A DNA stretch of 64,000 nucleotides from NCBI RefSeq assembly GCF_003725535.1, contig NZ_RJSF01000043.1, positions 35,754 through 99,753 on the forward strand. Direction: 5' to 3'. Positions 1 through 8,951 of this stretch are shown here, piece after piece. The notes below the pieces were generated by a model. It saw only the letters and a list, made by a program, of their open reading frames with translations. It did not search any database and was not told where the DNA came from. The DNA is from Nocardioides pocheonensis (GTDB lineage: Bacteria > Actinomycetota > Actinomycetes > Propionibacteriales > Nocardioidaceae). Within the stretch, counting starts at the first letter, position 1, and the number at the start of each line of letters is the position of its first letter. The position numbers and the translations under genes are program-made.

Positions 1-1
1 T

Positions 2-265
2 TGTGTCCCGTCGCCGCCGGAGTGCGTCCCGACCGTGCTGGTGCCGTGCGTTCCGTCGACGCCGACCGTGTCGGCTCCGCTGGTCACGGCGGCGGTGCCC
101 GCGCAGGCTGCGGTGAGCCCGCCGTCGCTGAGCCCGGTCGCCTCGGTGCTGCCCGAGACGGGTGCGCCCACCGGCCTCGTGGGTGAGGCCGCTCTCGCGG
201 CGCTGGCGCTCCTCGCCGGAGCCGCCCTGGTCGCCCTGACGAGGTCGAGGCGACTGGACTCCTGA
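2..265 (+). CDS. LPXTG cell-wall-anchored surface protein, C-terminal fragment
   Basis: This is the 3' end of a gene that begins before the window; the frame is open from base 2. The visible stretch is Pro/Val/Ser-rich linker sequence followed by a sortase sorting signal: an L-P-E-T-G motif, a hydrophobic Ala/Leu-rich membrane segment and a basic T-R-S-R-R tail. This is the standard arrangement for proteins that sortase cleaves and links to peptidoglycan. The extracellular function lies outside the window and cannot be judged. A strong hairpin follows directly. Confidence 0.75.
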   Translation, partial: CVPSPPECVPTVLVPCVPSTPTVSAPLVTAAVPAQAAVSPPSLSPVASVLPETGAPTGLVGEAALAALALLAGAALVALTRSRRLDS

Positions 266-272
266 GCCGGCT

Positions 273-315
273 GGCGGCCGGTGGGGGCTCCCGGACTTTG
301 CCCCCACCGACCGCC
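273..315. terminator. Bidirectional hairpin terminator
   Basis: A 16-bp stem with one mismatch (left arm 273-288, right arm 300-315) and an 11-nt loop lies between the stop of the LPXTG gene and the stop of the convergent SDR gene at 321. There is no clear T-run, as is common for high-GC actinobacterial terminators. It can serve both strands. Confidence 0.65.
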
Positions 316-320
316 TGCCG

Positions 321-1097
321 TCAGCGCCTGGTGATCTGCGGGTGCGGTCGGAGGCCGGCCATGCCGCCATCGACCGCCAGCACCGCGCCGACCGTCGACG
401 CGGCCGCGGGGCCGGCCAAGTAGGCGACCGCGCCCGCGACCTCCTGCGGCGTGACGAGCCGCTGGTGCGGCTGCCGCGCCTCGAGCCGCACGCGCTCCAC
501 GTCGGGCTCGTCGGCACTCGCGAGGAGGCGTTCGACGAAGGGCGTGTCGACGGTGCCGGGGTTGACGCCGTTGACGCGCACCCCGTCGCGCACGTGGTCG
601 GCCGCCATCGCCAGCGTCAGCGCCTGCACCGCTCCCTTGGACGCCGAGTAGAGCGCCCGGTTCGGGAGCCCGGCGGACGCGGCGATCGACCCCACGTTGA
701 CGATCGCGGCCGCGGGGGAGCGCCGCAGGTACGGCAGCGCGGCGCGGCTGACCCGTACGACGCCGAGGACGTTCACCTCGAGGACGGCCCGCCACTGGTC
801 GTCGGAGTTGTCCTCGACGGTCCCCGTGGCCCCGATGCCGGCGTTGTTGACCACGACGTCGAGCCGGCCGTGGTCGGCGACGACCTGGTCGACCGCACGT
901 CGTACGGCGGCGTCGTCGGTGACGTCGACCGCGAACCCGTGCGTGCCGTCGGGCGCCCCGGCCGGGTCGAGGTCGAGGACGGCGACGGTCGCGCCCCGGT
1001 CGTGCAGCTCCTGCGCGATCGCGGCACCGATGCCGGACGCCCCTCCGGTCACGATCGCGACGAGCCCGTCGTACTCGCCGGCCGGAGCCGACGTCAC
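321..1097 (-). CDS. SDR-family dehydrogenase, probable L-2-keto-3-deoxyfuconate 4-dehydrogenase
   Basis: A 258-aa classical short-chain dehydrogenase. Seen: the TGGASGIG nucleotide-binding motif near the N-terminus, NNAG, and the catalytic S...Y-S-A-S-K set. The GTG start at 1095-1097 overlaps the stop of the upstream FAH gene (GTGA) and gives a normal SDR length; the longer open frame upstream has no family similarity. It is the last gene of the seven-gene operon. Next to an FAH hydrolase and downstream of L-fuconate dehydratase, the best inferred role is NAD-dependent oxidation of 2-keto-3-deoxy-L-fuconate to the 2,4-diketo acid. The substrate is inferred from context only. Confidence 0.8.
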   Translation of the reverse strand: MTSAPAGEYDGLVAIVTGGASGIGAAIAQELHDRGATVAVLDLDPAGAPDGTHGFAVDVTDDAAVRRAVDQVVADHGRLDVVVNNAGIGATGTVEDNSDDQWRAVLEVNVLGVVRVSRAALPYLRRSPAAAIVNVGSIAASAGLPNRALYSASKGAVQALTLAMAADHVRDGVRVNGVNPGTVDTPFVERLLASADEPDVERVRLEARQPHQRLVTPQEVAGAVAYLAGPAAASTVGAVLAVDGGMAGLRPHPQITRR

Positions 1098-1954
1098 GAC
1101 GCAGCCTCCCAGGCCAGGCACTCCTGCCGCTGCCGGCCGAGTCCGTCGATCTCGACCTCGACCACGTCCCCCGGCTCGAGGTAGGGGAACCGCCCCGACA
1201 ACGCCACCCCCTCGGGCGTTCCGGTGAGGACCAGGTCGCCCGGGTCCAGGGTCATGAACTGGCTCAGGTGGTGGACCAGCTGCGCGACGTCGAACAGCTG
1301 GTCGGCGGTGCTGGAGTCCTGGCGCGGCTCGCCGTTGACGAACGACCGCAGCCCCAGGTGCTGGGCGTCCACCTCGTCCGGCGTGACCAGCCACGGCCCG
1401 AGCGGCGTGAACCCGGGGGCGCACTTCCCCTTGCTCCACTGGCCGGCCGACAGCTCGAGCTGGAACGCGCGCTCGGAGAGGTCGTCGGCCAGCACGTAGC
1501 CACCGATGCAGGCGAGCGCGGCCGCCGGTGAGTCGAGGTACGACGCCGTCCGGCCGATGACCACCCCGAGCTCGACCTCGTAGTCGGTCTTGCGACCGCC
1601 ACGCGGCAGCACGAGCGGGTCGGCGGGACCGGTCACGGTGTTCGGCGCCTTGAGGAACATGACAGGGACCTCCGGTGGAGCGGAGCCCGACTCGGCCGCG
1701 TGGGCGGCGTAGTTCATGCCGATGCCGACGATCGCCCCCGGTCGCGCGATCGGGGCTCCGACGCGCATGCCGTCCGCGTCCGGCACGAGCGGCAGGTCGC
1801 CGGCCGCCAGGGCCTCGGCGACCCGGTGGACTCCGCCGGAGGCGAGGAACGGTCCGTCGATGTCGGCGCTGACGGCTGCGATGCTGCGGACCCCGTCGGC
1901 GGTCACGACGACCGGCGTCTCCTCACCGGCAGGTCCCAGGCGTGCCAGCCTCAT
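1094..1954 (-). CDS. Fumarylacetoacetate hydrolase-family protein, probable 2,4-diketo-3-deoxy-L-fuconate hydrolase
   Basis: A 286-aa FAH-family enzyme. The catalytic domain carries the metal ligands in Y-E-V-E-L and the A-D-D-L-S-E-R stretch, and ends with the typical LTGTPEGV and P-G-D-V-V-E-V-E-I-D segments. Its ATG (1952-1954) overlaps the kinase stop (ATGA) and its stop overlaps the SDR start (GTGA), so translation is coupled on both sides. Relatives cleave 2,4-diketo-3-deoxy sugar acids to pyruvate plus a hydroxy acid; beside fuconate dehydratase the products would be pyruvate and L-lactate. The family call is firm; the substrate is inferred from neighbours. Confidence 0.85.
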   Translation of the reverse strand: MRLARLGPAGEETPVVVTADGVRSIAAVSADIDGPFLASGGVHRVAEALAAGDLPLVPDADGMRVGAPIARPGAIVGIGMNYAAHAAESGSAPPEVPVMFLKAPNTVTGPADPLVLPRGGRKTDYEVELGVVIGRTASYLDSPAAALACIGGYVLADDLSERAFQLELSAGQWSKGKCAPGFTPLGPWLVTPDEVDAQHLGLRSFVNGEPRQDSSTADQLFDVAQLVHHLSQFMTLDPGDLVLTGTPEGVALSGRFPYLEPGDVVEVEIDGLGRQRQECLAWEAAS

Positions 1955-3054
1955 CGCTGCACCCGGGCACCGCCGCCGCGCACGAGCGCCTCCACCTCGG
2001 CGAGCGACGCCATCGACACGTCGCCGGGCGTCGTCATCGCGAGGGCGCCGTGCGCCGCGCCGTACTCGACCGCGGTGGCGAGGTCGAGACCCGTGAGCAG
2101 GCCGTAGGCGAGACCCGAGGCGAAGCTGTCGCCCCCGCCCACGCGGTCGAGGACGTCGAGTCCGTCGCGCTGGGTGGCGCGGACGATCCCGGTGGGCGCC
2201 GACCACGCGAGAGCACCCCAGTCGTTGGTGCTCGCGGAACGCACCGTGCGCAGCGTCGTGGCGACCACGGCGAGGTGAGGGAGGTCGGAGACGACGGTGG
2301 TGATCATGCGACCGAACGCGTCCACGTCCAGCTCGTCGAGGTCGACGCCGGCGTCGTCCACCGGGTAGCCGAGCGCAGCCGTGAAGTCCTCCTCGTTGCC
2401 GATCAGGACGTCGACGAGGCGCACCACCTCGCGGTTGACCTCCCGCGCCCGGTCGGGCCCGCCGACGCCCGCCCACAGGCTCGGCCGGTAGTTGAGGTCG
2501 TAGGACACCACGGTCCCGTGACGTCGCGCCGCCTCTGCTGCCTCCACGACGACGTCGCCCGTCGACTCCGAGAGCCCGGCGAAGATGCCGCCGGTGTGGA
2601 ACCAGCGGACGCCGAGGTCGCCGAAGAGCCGGTCCCAGTCGATGTCGCCCGGCCGCAGCTGCGAGGTCGCGGTGTGCCCGCGGTCGGAGATGCCGAGCGC
2701 ACCGCGTACGCCGAAGCCGCGCTCGGTGAAGTTGAGGCCGTTGCGGACCGTGCGGCCGATCCCGTCGTACGGCACCCACCTGATCCAGGAGGTGTCGACG
2801 CCGCCGGTGAGCACCAGGTCCTCGACGAGCCGGCCCACGTCGTTGTCGGCGAGCGCGGTGACGACGGCGGTGCGCAGGCCGAAGCAGCGACGCAGGCCAC
2901 GGGCGACGTTGTACTCGCCGCCGCCCTCGCGGACGTCGAAGCGTCGCGCCGTGCGGACGCGGCCCTCGCCCGGGTCGAGGCGCAGCATCACCTCGCCCAG
3001 CGCGACCGCGTCGAACGCGCACTCCGACGCGGGGCGGACCGGCAGCACCGTCAT
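1951..3054 (-). CDS. kdgK: PfkB-family sugar kinase, 2-keto-3-deoxygluconate kinase type
   Basis: A 367-aa ribokinase-fold kinase. The N-terminal half holds the G-G-E-Y-N substrate-binding region, and the C-terminal PfkB signature D-R-V-G-G-G-D-S-F-A-S-G supplies the anion hole and catalytic Asp. It is coupled by 4-bp overlaps to a KDPG-type aldolase upstream and the FAH gene downstream. The kinase/aldolase pair would phosphorylate KDG to KDPG and cleave it to pyruvate and glyceraldehyde-3-phosphate. The exact sugar acid (gluco or galacto) is not decided by sequence. Confidence 0.8.
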   Translation of the reverse strand: MTVLPVRPASECAFDAVALGEVMLRLDPGEGRVRTARRFDVREGGGEYNVARGLRRCFGLRTAVVTALADNDVGRLVEDLVLTGGVDTSWIRWVPYDGIGRTVRNGLNFTERGFGVRGALGISDRGHTATSQLRPGDIDWDRLFGDLGVRWFHTGGIFAGLSESTGDVVVEAAEAARRHGTVVSYDLNYRPSLWAGVGGPDRAREVNREVVRLVDVLIGNEEDFTAALGYPVDDAGVDLDELDVDAFGRMITTVVSDLPHLAVVATTLRTVRSASTNDWGALAWSAPTGIVRATQRDGLDVLDRVGGGDSFASGLAYGLLTGLDLATAVEYGAAHGALAMTTPGDVSMASLAEVEALVRGGGARVQR

Positions 3055-3698
3055 CGTTCGTGAGCCTCCCTCGTGCGCCGGACCGTGGCCACGGCCTCGC
3101 TGGTGAGCTGGGTGATCCGCTCGAAGTCACCGGCGGCGAGGAGGTCGGGCGCGACCATCCAGCTGCCACCGACGGCGAGCACCGAGGGGACCTCGACGTA
3201 GTCCGGTAGCGAAGCGGCCGTGATGCCCCCGGTGGGGACGAACCGCACCTGCGGGAACGGCGCCGACAGCGCCCGGACGACGCCCGGACCGCCGATCGCT
3301 GCAGCCGGGAAGAGCTTCACGATCTCGATGCCGTGCTCGAGCGCCGTCTGGACCTCCGTCGCGGTGGCGACTCCCGGGATGCACGGCACGCCCTGAGCCT
3401 CGCACTCCTTGACGACCGTCGGGCTGAAGCCCGGAGAAACGAGGTACCGCGCCCCGGCCGCGACCGCGGCCTTGACCTGGTCGGCCCGCAGGACCGTCCC
3501 CGCGCCGGCGAGGATCGTGGGATCCTCCGCGATCACGCGCAGGGCCTCGAGGGCGGCGCCGGTCCGCAGGGTCACCTCGACGGTGAGGAGGCCGCCGGAC
3601 CGGAGGGCGTCGGCGAGCGGAGCCGCGCGCGCCGCCGAGTCGATCACGACGACCGGCACGAGACCGGGACCGCCGAGCTCCGCGGCGAGGTCGATCAT
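3051..3698 (-). CDS. KDPG/KHG-type aldolase
   Basis: A 215-aa class I aldolase of the Eda family. The general acid/base Glu sits in V-E-V-T-L-R-T and the Schiff-base Lys in I-V-K-L-F-P-A; the TGGI phosphate-binding segment is present. The ATG at 3696-3698 overlaps the preceding SDR stop, and a longer open frame upstream is not supported by the family. It works with the kinase immediately downstream. The window has a second copy (25,759-26,379) in the zwf-edd operon, so this one is likely dedicated to the sugar-acid pathway. Confidence 0.9.
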   Translation of the reverse strand: MIDLAAELGGPGLVPVVVIDSAARAAPLADALRSGGLLTVEVTLRTGAALEALRVIAEDPTILAGAGTVLRADQVKAAVAAGARYLVSPGFSPTVVKECEAQGVPCIPGVATATEVQTALEHGIEIVKLFPAAAIGGPGVVRALSAPFPQVRFVPTGGITAASLPDYVEVPSVLAVGGSWMVAPDLLAAGDFERITQLTSEAVATVRRTREAHER

Positions 3699-4459
3699 CG
3701 GCCGAGCCACCCGCCGTCGACCGCGAGGACCGTGCCGTGCACGTAGTCCGACGCCCGGCTCGCCAGGAACACCACGGCACCGTGCAGGTCGTCGGGCGAC
3801 CCCCAGCGGCCGGCCGGGATCCGCTCGACGATCGCGCGGTTGCGTTCGGCGTCCGCCCTGAGGGCAGCGGTGTTGTCGGTCGCGATGTAGCCCGGTGCGA
3901 TCGCGTTCACGTTCACGCCGTGCGGCGCCCACTCGTTGGCGAGCGCGCGCGTGAGACCGGCGATACCGCTCTTGGCTGCCGTGTAGCCCGGCACGGTGAT
4001 CCCGCCCTGGAAGCTCAGCAACGAGGCGGTGAAGATGATCTTGCCCCTCCGTCGCTCGAGCATCGTGCGGCCGACCTCACGCGCCAGGACGAACGGGCTG
4101 GTGAGGTCGACCTGGAGAACGCGCTGCCAGTCGGCGTCGGAGTGCTCGGCCGCCGGAGCCCGCGCGATCGTGCCCGCGTTGTTGACCAGGATGTCGACGG
4201 GGCGGTCGAGCGCGACCAGCCGCGCCGCGAGGGCGTCGACCGCCTCCGGGTCGGCGAGGTCGGCACCGATGCCGGTGAACGTGCGGCCGCACCGGCGTAC
4301 GGCGTCCTCGACCTCGCTGCCTCCGTCGCCGAGCGAGGCGCTCACGCCGACGACGTCCGCGCCCGCCCCCGCGAGCGCGACGGCCATGCCGAGCCCGATG
4401 CCGCGGCTCGCGCCGGTCACGACGGCGAGCGACCCGGTCAGGTCGAAGAGGCCGCTCAC
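3695..4459 (-). CDS. SDR-family oxidoreductase, 2-deoxy-D-gluconate 3-dehydrogenase (KduD) type
   Basis: A 254-aa short-chain dehydrogenase with TGASRGIG, NNAG and the S...Y-T-A-A-K catalytic set. The C-terminal P-G-Y-I-A-T-D-N-T region resembles KduD/gluconate 5-dehydrogenase relatives. The GTG start at 4457-4459 overlaps the zinc dehydrogenase stop (GTGA). KduD enzymes interconvert keto-deoxy sugar acids such as 2,5-diketo-3-deoxygluconate and KDG, which fits the kinase and aldolase encoded next. Substrate assignment within the SDR family is uncertain. Confidence 0.75.
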   Translation of the reverse strand: MSGLFDLTGSLAVVTGASRGIGLGMAVALAGAGADVVGVSASLGDGGSEVEDAVRRCGRTFTGIGADLADPEAVDALAARLVALDRPVDILVNNAGTIARAPAAEHSDADWQRVLQVDLTSPFVLAREVGRTMLERRRGKIIFTASLLSFQGGITVPGYTAAKSGIAGLTRALANEWAPHGVNVNAIAPGYIATDNTAALRADAERNRAIVERIPAGRWGSPDDLHGAVVFLASRASDYVHGTVLAVDGGWLGR

Positions 4460-5481
4460 GAGACGTCCCCGCACCGGACGAGGATCTTCATGACCTCACC
4501 GCCCGCGGCGAGCTCGTCGAACGCCGCGGCGGCGGACTCGAGCGGTTGGACGCGGGAGATCAGGGCATCGGCCGCGACGTGACCGGCGGCGAGCAGAGCG
4601 ACGGCGCGCTCGAAGTCGGAGCGCTCGTAGACCCGGGCGCCGAGGATCGAGAGCTCCCGCCAGAAGACCTGGTGCAGGTCGACCGTGCGCGGCTGGGCAT
4701 GGATCCCGACCTGCACCATCCGGCCCCGTGGGCCGAGGCACGCGAGCGCCACCTCCATGCCGGGCTGGGTGCCGGAGACCTCGAAGGAGGCTCCGACCGG
4801 ACCGCCCTGCGACCAGCCGCGCAGGCGGTCGCCGACGTCACCGTCGGTCGGGTCGAGCGTCGCCAGCCCGAGACCCTCCGCGACCGACCTCCGGTAGCCG
4901 TTGACCTCGAGGACGACCACGTCGGCCCCGTCGGCCGCGGCCACGCTCGCGATGAGGATGCCGACCGGTCCGCCGCCCACGACCACGACGCGCTCGCCGG
5001 GCCGGAGATCGGCGCGGCGCACGTCGTGGACCGCGACCGCGGTCGGCTCGACCAGCGCGCCGTGCGCGAGCTCGAGCGCGGGCGGCAGGTGGACGAGGAC
5101 GTCGCTCGGCACCGTCCAGAGCTGCTGCATCGACCCCGGGGAGTCGATCCCCATGAAGTCGAGCCGCTCGCAGATGTGCTGGTGGCCGGACGTGCAGGCC
5201 GAGCAGGACCCGCACCACCGCAGCGGCATCACCGTGACCGCGTCGCCGGGGTGCCAGTCGTGCACGTCCGGCCCGCACGCCACCACCCGACCGGACATCT
5301 CGTGCCCGACGACGGCGGGGAGGTCGACCCGGGCGTCCATGTCGCCGTGCCGGATGTGCAGGTCGGTGCCGCAGATGCCGGTGTAGGCGACGGCGACCTG
5401 GACCTCGCCCGGCCCCGGCGGCGCGGCCTCGACCGTGGCCACCTCGATGCCGCGGTCGCCGACGTAGCGGGCGGCCAGCAT
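4456..5481 (-). CDS. Zinc-dependent alcohol dehydrogenase (MDR family)
   Basis: A 341-aa medium-chain dehydrogenase. Seen: catalytic zinc ligands in G-I-C-G-T-D-L-H and G-H-E, four structural-zinc cysteines (about residues 92-107), and the V-V-G-G-G-P-V-G Rossmann motif. The ATG at 5479-5481 overlaps the FucD stop (ATGA) and has GGAGG 6 nt upstream; an alternative ATG at 5493 would overlap FucD more. It most resembles threonine/sorbitol/galactitol-type dehydrogenases. In this operon it probably oxidises a sugar or sugar acid, possibly L-fucose or a polyol. Confidence 0.8.
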   Translation of the reverse strand: MLAARYVGDRGIEVATVEAAPPGPGEVQVAVAYTGICGTDLHIRHGDMDARVDLPAVVGHEMSGRVVACGPDVHDWHPGDAVTVMPLRWCGSCSACTSGHQHICERLDFMGIDSPGSMQQLWTVPSDVLVHLPPALELAHGALVEPTAVAVHDVRRADLRPGERVVVVGGGPVGILIASVAAADGADVVVLEVNGYRRSVAEGLGLATLDPTDGDVGDRLRGWSQGGPVGASFEVSGTQPGMEVALACLGPRGRMVQVGIHAQPRTVDLHQVFWRELSILGARVYERSDFERAVALLAAGHVAADALISRVQPLESAAAAFDELAAGGEVMKILVRCGDVS

Positions 5482-6779
5482 CAGGTCCTCCATGCCGGGC
5501 CACCCGGGTACTCGTGCTCGTCCAGGCTCGCCGCCAGCATCTCGCCGCTGAAGCCCGGCATCGTCGGTACGACGTACCGGCCGGCCTCGACGACCGCGGG
5601 GTCCACGAAGTGCTCGTGGAGGTGGTCGACGTACTCGATGAACCGGCCGTCCTGCGAGCCGCTCACGGCGACGTAGTCGAACATCGACAGGTGCCGGACC
5701 AGCTCGCACAGCCCGACGCCACCGGCGTGCGGGCAGACCGGGACGCCGAACTTCGCCGCGAGCAGCAGGATCGCGATGTTCTCGCCGACCCCGCCCACGC
5801 GGCAGGCGTCGATCTGGACCACGTCGACCGCGCCGGCCTGCAGGAGCTGCTTGAACATCACCCGGTTGTGCACGTGCTCACCGGTCGCGACCCGCAGTGG
5901 CGCGACCGCCTCGCGGACCCGGGCGTGACCGAGGACGTCGTCGGTGCTGGTCGGCTCCTCGATCCAGTAGGGGCGGAACTCCGCGAGCTTCCCGAGCCAG
6001 GTGATCGCGTCCGGCACGTCCCACCGCTGGTTGGCGTCGACGGCGATCTCGATCTCGGACCCCACGGCCGCGCGCGCGACGGAGAGCCGGCGCACGTCGT
6101 CCTCCAGGGCGGCGCCGACCTTGAGCTTGATCAGCCGGTAGCCGTCGTGCACGGCCTCCGCGGCCAGGCGCGCGAGCTTCTCGTCGTCGTACCCGAGCCA
6201 GCCCGGTGTCGTCGTGTACGCCGGGTAGCCGTCCCGCCGCAGCAGCGCCTCGCGCTCGGCCCGGCCGGGCTCGGCCTGGCGCAGCAGGGCGGTCGCCTCC
6301 GCCGGTGAGAGCACGTCGGTGAGGTAGGTGAAGTCGACGAGGCCGACCAGCTCCTCCGGGGTCAGGTCGGAGAGCAGCTTCCACAGCGGCTTGCCCTCGC
6401 GCTTGGCCCGCAGGTCCCACAGCGCGTTGATCACCGCGCCGCACGCCATGTGGATCACGCCCTTCTCCGGGCCGAGCCAGCGCAGCTGGGGATCCCCGGT
6501 CAGCTCGCGGGCGAACGAGCCGAGGTCGCCGAGCACCTCCTCGACCTCGCGTCCGAGCAACCACGGCTCGAGCGCGCGGATCGCGGCGACCTCGATGTCG
6601 TTGCCCCGACCGGTCGTGAAGACGAACGCGTGGCCCTCCAGCCCGTCGTCGGCGTCGGTCGCCACGACGACGTACGCCGCGGAGTAGTCCGGCTCGGGGT
6701 TCATCGCGTCCGAGCCGTCCAGCGAGCGTGACGTGGGGAACCGGATGTCCCGGGGCCGCATCGCCACGAATCGCGCCAT
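5481..6779 (-). CDS. L-fuconate dehydratase (enolase superfamily)
   Basis: A 432-aa enolase-superfamily dehydratase. The N-terminal [14 protein letters not shown] segment is highly characteristic of L-fuconate dehydratases. The barrel shows the Lys motif L-I-K-L-K-V-G, metal ligands in A-V-D-A-N, I-E-E-P and T-G-E-H, and the Asp/His dyad in Q-I-D-A and C-P-H-A-G-G. It converts L-fuconate to 2-keto-3-deoxy-L-fuconate. It is the first gene of the seven-gene operon and is divergent from a sugar ABC transporter. The product assignment is strong; physiological flux is inferred. Confidence 0.9.
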   Translation of the reverse strand: MARFVAMRPRDIRFPTSRSLDGSDAMNPEPDYSAAYVVVATDADDGLEGHAFVFTTGRGNDIEVAAIRALEPWLLGREVEEVLGDLGSFARELTGDPQLRWLGPEKGVIHMACGAVINALWDLRAKREGKPLWKLLSDLTPEELVGLVDFTYLTDVLSPAEATALLRQAEPGRAEREALLRRDGYPAYTTTPGWLGYDDEKLARLAAEAVHDGYRLIKLKVGAALEDDVRRLSVARAAVGSEIEIAVDANQRWDVPDAITWLGKLAEFRPYWIEEPTSTDDVLGHARVREAVAPLRVATGEHVHNRVMFKQLLQAGAVDVVQIDACRVGGVGENIAILLLAAKFGVPVCPHAGGVGLCELVRHLSMFDYVAVSGSQDGRFIEYVDHLHEHFVDPAVVEAGRYVVPTMPGFSGEMLAASLDEHEYPGGPAWRT

Positions 6780-6996
6780 CGTCTCGGCCTTCCGGTTGGT
6801 CCACGGCTCCTCGCCGCGGCGAGCCTACGAGCAGGATTCATCCGATGTCAATGCACGATCGCTGGACCAATCTCGCGTCTATGCGCTCGTCGCTCCGCTG
6901 GGCTCGCGAAGATTGGGCCTAGACATAGGATGTCTTCGGGTTTAGAGTCCGGACGCACGACAGCCTGCGAGTGTTGCGATCCGAGGAGGCCGCACG
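6780..6996. promoter_or_regulatory. Divergent promoter region with candidate operator
   Basis: These 217 bp separate the fuconate dehydratase operon from the ABC transporter. They contain a perfect inverted repeat, AGACAT-AGG-ATGTCT (6,921-6,935), plus a related ATGTC-containing stretch near 6,842-6,850. Either of the two GntR/FadR-type regulators in the window could bind it. No convincing -35/-10 pair was picked by eye. Confidence 0.45.
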
Positions 6997-8106
6997 GTGC
7001 AACCCCGACTCAGCGGTGTGGAGCCCATGGAGATCGACGACCCCGCAGGACCCGAGCGTTCAGAGCAGGCGGACCCGACGCGGGTCCACCACGACACCGA
7101 GCCGGCGCCTGCGGTCCCGCCCGGCCGCCTGTACGCCGTGCAGGCAGCCCTCGTCCTCCTGCGCCTGGGCCCGGTGCTGATCCTCGCTGTGCTCGTGCTG
7201 GTGCTCTCCGCCTCGTCGCCCTACTTCGCGACCACGCAGAACCTCGGCAACGTGCTCGCCCAGTCCGCGGTCATCGCGATCCTGGCGGTCGGACAGCTGC
7301 TCGTGATCCTCACGCGCGGCATCGACCTCTCCGTGGGCTCGACGCTCGCGCTCGCAGCCGTGGTGGGGGCGCTCGTCTTCGAGTCGCGAGGCGGTGGGGT
7401 CCTCACCATCTGCGTGATGCTGCTCGCCGGCGCGGCCGTCGGCGCGGTGAACGGGCTCGTCTACGTGTTCGGCCGACTGCCGCACCCGTTCATCATCACG
7501 CTGGCCACGCTGAGCATCGCGCGTGGTCTGGCGCTCAGCCTGTCCCACGGCCAGCCCATCTCGGGCATGCCCCACGTCGTCGACACCGTCGGGGGCGGCT
7601 CGATCGGCTGGCTGCCGTACTCCAGCTTCCTGGTGGCCTTCGTCGCGATCGTCGTCACGCTCTTCCTCACCCGGGTGGTCTGGGGCCGCTGGATCTACGC
7701 GGTCGGCGGCAACCCCGAGGGCGCCCGGCGCCTCGGCATCCCGCGGTCCTGGGTGCTGGTGTCGGTGTACGTGTGCAGCGGCCTGCTCGCCGGCATTGCC
7801 GCCGTGGTCACCGCGGGCCGGCTCAACGCGGGGTCACCGACCTTCGGGCAGCTGGCCGAGCTCGACTCGATCGCCGCGGTGGTGATCGGGGGTGCCAGCT
7901 TCCTGGGCGGTCGCGGTCACGTCGGGCACGCCCTCGTCGGCGCCCTGATGATCGGCGTCATCCGCAACGGGATGAACCTGCTCAACATCGAGGCGTCGCG
8001 ACAGCTGATCGTGATCGGCGTCGTGATCGTGCTCGCGGTCGAGTCCGACGTCGTCCGGGGCCGGCTGGAGGAACGCTTCCGCGCGTTGAAGGCGGCCGGC
8101 GCGTGA
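6997..8106 (+). CDS. Sugar ABC transporter permease (RbsC/FrcC family)
   Basis: A 369-aa inner-membrane permease with a hydrophilic, acidic N-terminal extension of about 45 residues, then roughly 8-10 hydrophobic segments. Family hallmarks include the T-R-G-I-D-L-S-V-G-S stretch and the V-G-G-N-P-E-G-A-R-R-L-G-I loop that contacts the ATPase. The GTG start at 6,997 lies behind GAGGAGG at about 10 nt; internal starts downstream cannot be excluded. It overlaps the ATPase gene by GTGA. The likely substrate is L-fucose or another pentose/hexose, by context. Confidence 0.85.
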   Translation: MQPRLSGVEPMEIDDPAGPERSEQADPTRVHHDTEPAPAVPPGRLYAVQAALVLLRLGPVLILAVLVLVLSASSPYFATTQNLGNVLAQSAVIAILAVGQLLVILTRGIDLSVGSTLALAAVVGALVFESRGGGVLTICVMLLAGAAVGAVNGLVYVFGRLPHPFIITLATLSIARGLALSLSHGQPISGMPHVVDTVGGGSIGWLPYSSFLVAFVAIVVTLFLTRVVWGRWIYAVGGNPEGARRLGIPRSWVLVSVYVCSGLLAGIAAVVTAGRLNAGSPTFGQLAELDSIAAVVIGGASFLGGRGHVGHALVGALMIGVIRNGMNLLNIEASRQLIVIGVVIVLAVESDVVRGRLEERFRALKAAGA

Positions 8107-8864
8107 GCGCGGCAGCGGTGCCCGGCCTGGCCGTCCGGGGTGCGAGCAAGACCTTCGGAGCGGTCGTCGCCCTCGACCGCGTCGACCTCGAGGTCCAGCA
8201 CGGCGAGGTGCTCGCGCTGCTCGGCGACAACGGCGCGGGCAAGTCCACGCTGATCAAGTGCATCAGCGGGGTCCACCGGCTCGACGCCGGCTCGATCGAG
8301 GTCGACGGGCAGGAGGTCGCGATGACGAGTCCGGCCGTCGCCCGCGCCGCCGGCATCGAGACCGTCTACCAGGACCTCGCGCTCTTCGACAACCTCGACC
8401 CCACGGGCAACTTCTACGCGGGCCGCGAGCTCGCCGGCCCGTCGTGGATGCCCCGCGGCCTGCGCTGGATGAGGCGAGCCGACATGGCGCGGTCCGCTGC
8501 GGAGATCGTCGACCGGCTCCAGGTGAGCCTGCCTGCACGGTCGGCGACCGTGGGCATGATGTCCGGCGGCCAGCGCCAGGCGATCGCGGTCGCGCGGTCG
8601 AGTGCGTTCGCCTCGAAGGTGGTCATCCTCGACGAACCCACGGCCGCGCTCGGAGTGCGCGAGTCGCGGCAGGTGCTCGACCTGATCATGCGCCTGCGCG
8701 ACCACGGCTGTGCGGTGATCGTGATCTCGCACGCGATGGACCACGTCATCGAGATCGCCGACCGGGCGGTCGTGATGAGGCGCGGTCGCGCGGTGGGCGA
8801 GGAGATCCCTCGGCCCGAGAACCGCGCGCGCATCGTCTCCCTCATCGTCGGAGGTGACGACTGA
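8103..8864 (+). CDS. Sugar ABC transporter ATP-binding protein, single-domain
   Basis: A 253-aa ABC ATPase with Walker A G-D-N-G-A-G-K-S-T, signature M-S-G-G-Q-R-Q, Walker B V-I-L-D-E-P-T-A-A-L and the switch His in V-I-S-H. It has one nucleotide-binding domain, as in FrcA-type importers, unlike the double-domain RbsA. The GTG start overlaps the permease stop (GTGA). Confidence 0.9.
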   Translation: MSAAAVPGLAVRGASKTFGAVVALDRVDLEVQHGEVLALLGDNGAGKSTLIKCISGVHRLDAGSIEVDGQEVAMTSPAVARAAGIETVYQDLALFDNLDPTGNFYAGRELAGPSWMPRGLRWMRRADMARSAAEIVDRLQVSLPARSATVGMMSGGQRQAIAVARSSAFASKVVILDEPTAALGVRESRQVLDLIMRLRDHGCAVIVISHAMDHVIEIADRAVVMRRGRAVGEEIPRPENRARIVSLIVGGDD

Positions 8865-8951
8865 TCCCAACCGTCCGTCCCTCAGCCGTCGCGTGACCTC
8901 GGGTTGGCGTGGCGCGCCCCCGACACGTACCTCTCCGACCTAGGAGCACCG

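Noticed and set aside
1955-3169. Upstream extension of the FAH frame to 3,169
   Set aside because: The extension is an out-of-frame shadow of the kinase gene; the FAH domain starts at 1,954 with an ATGA overlap.
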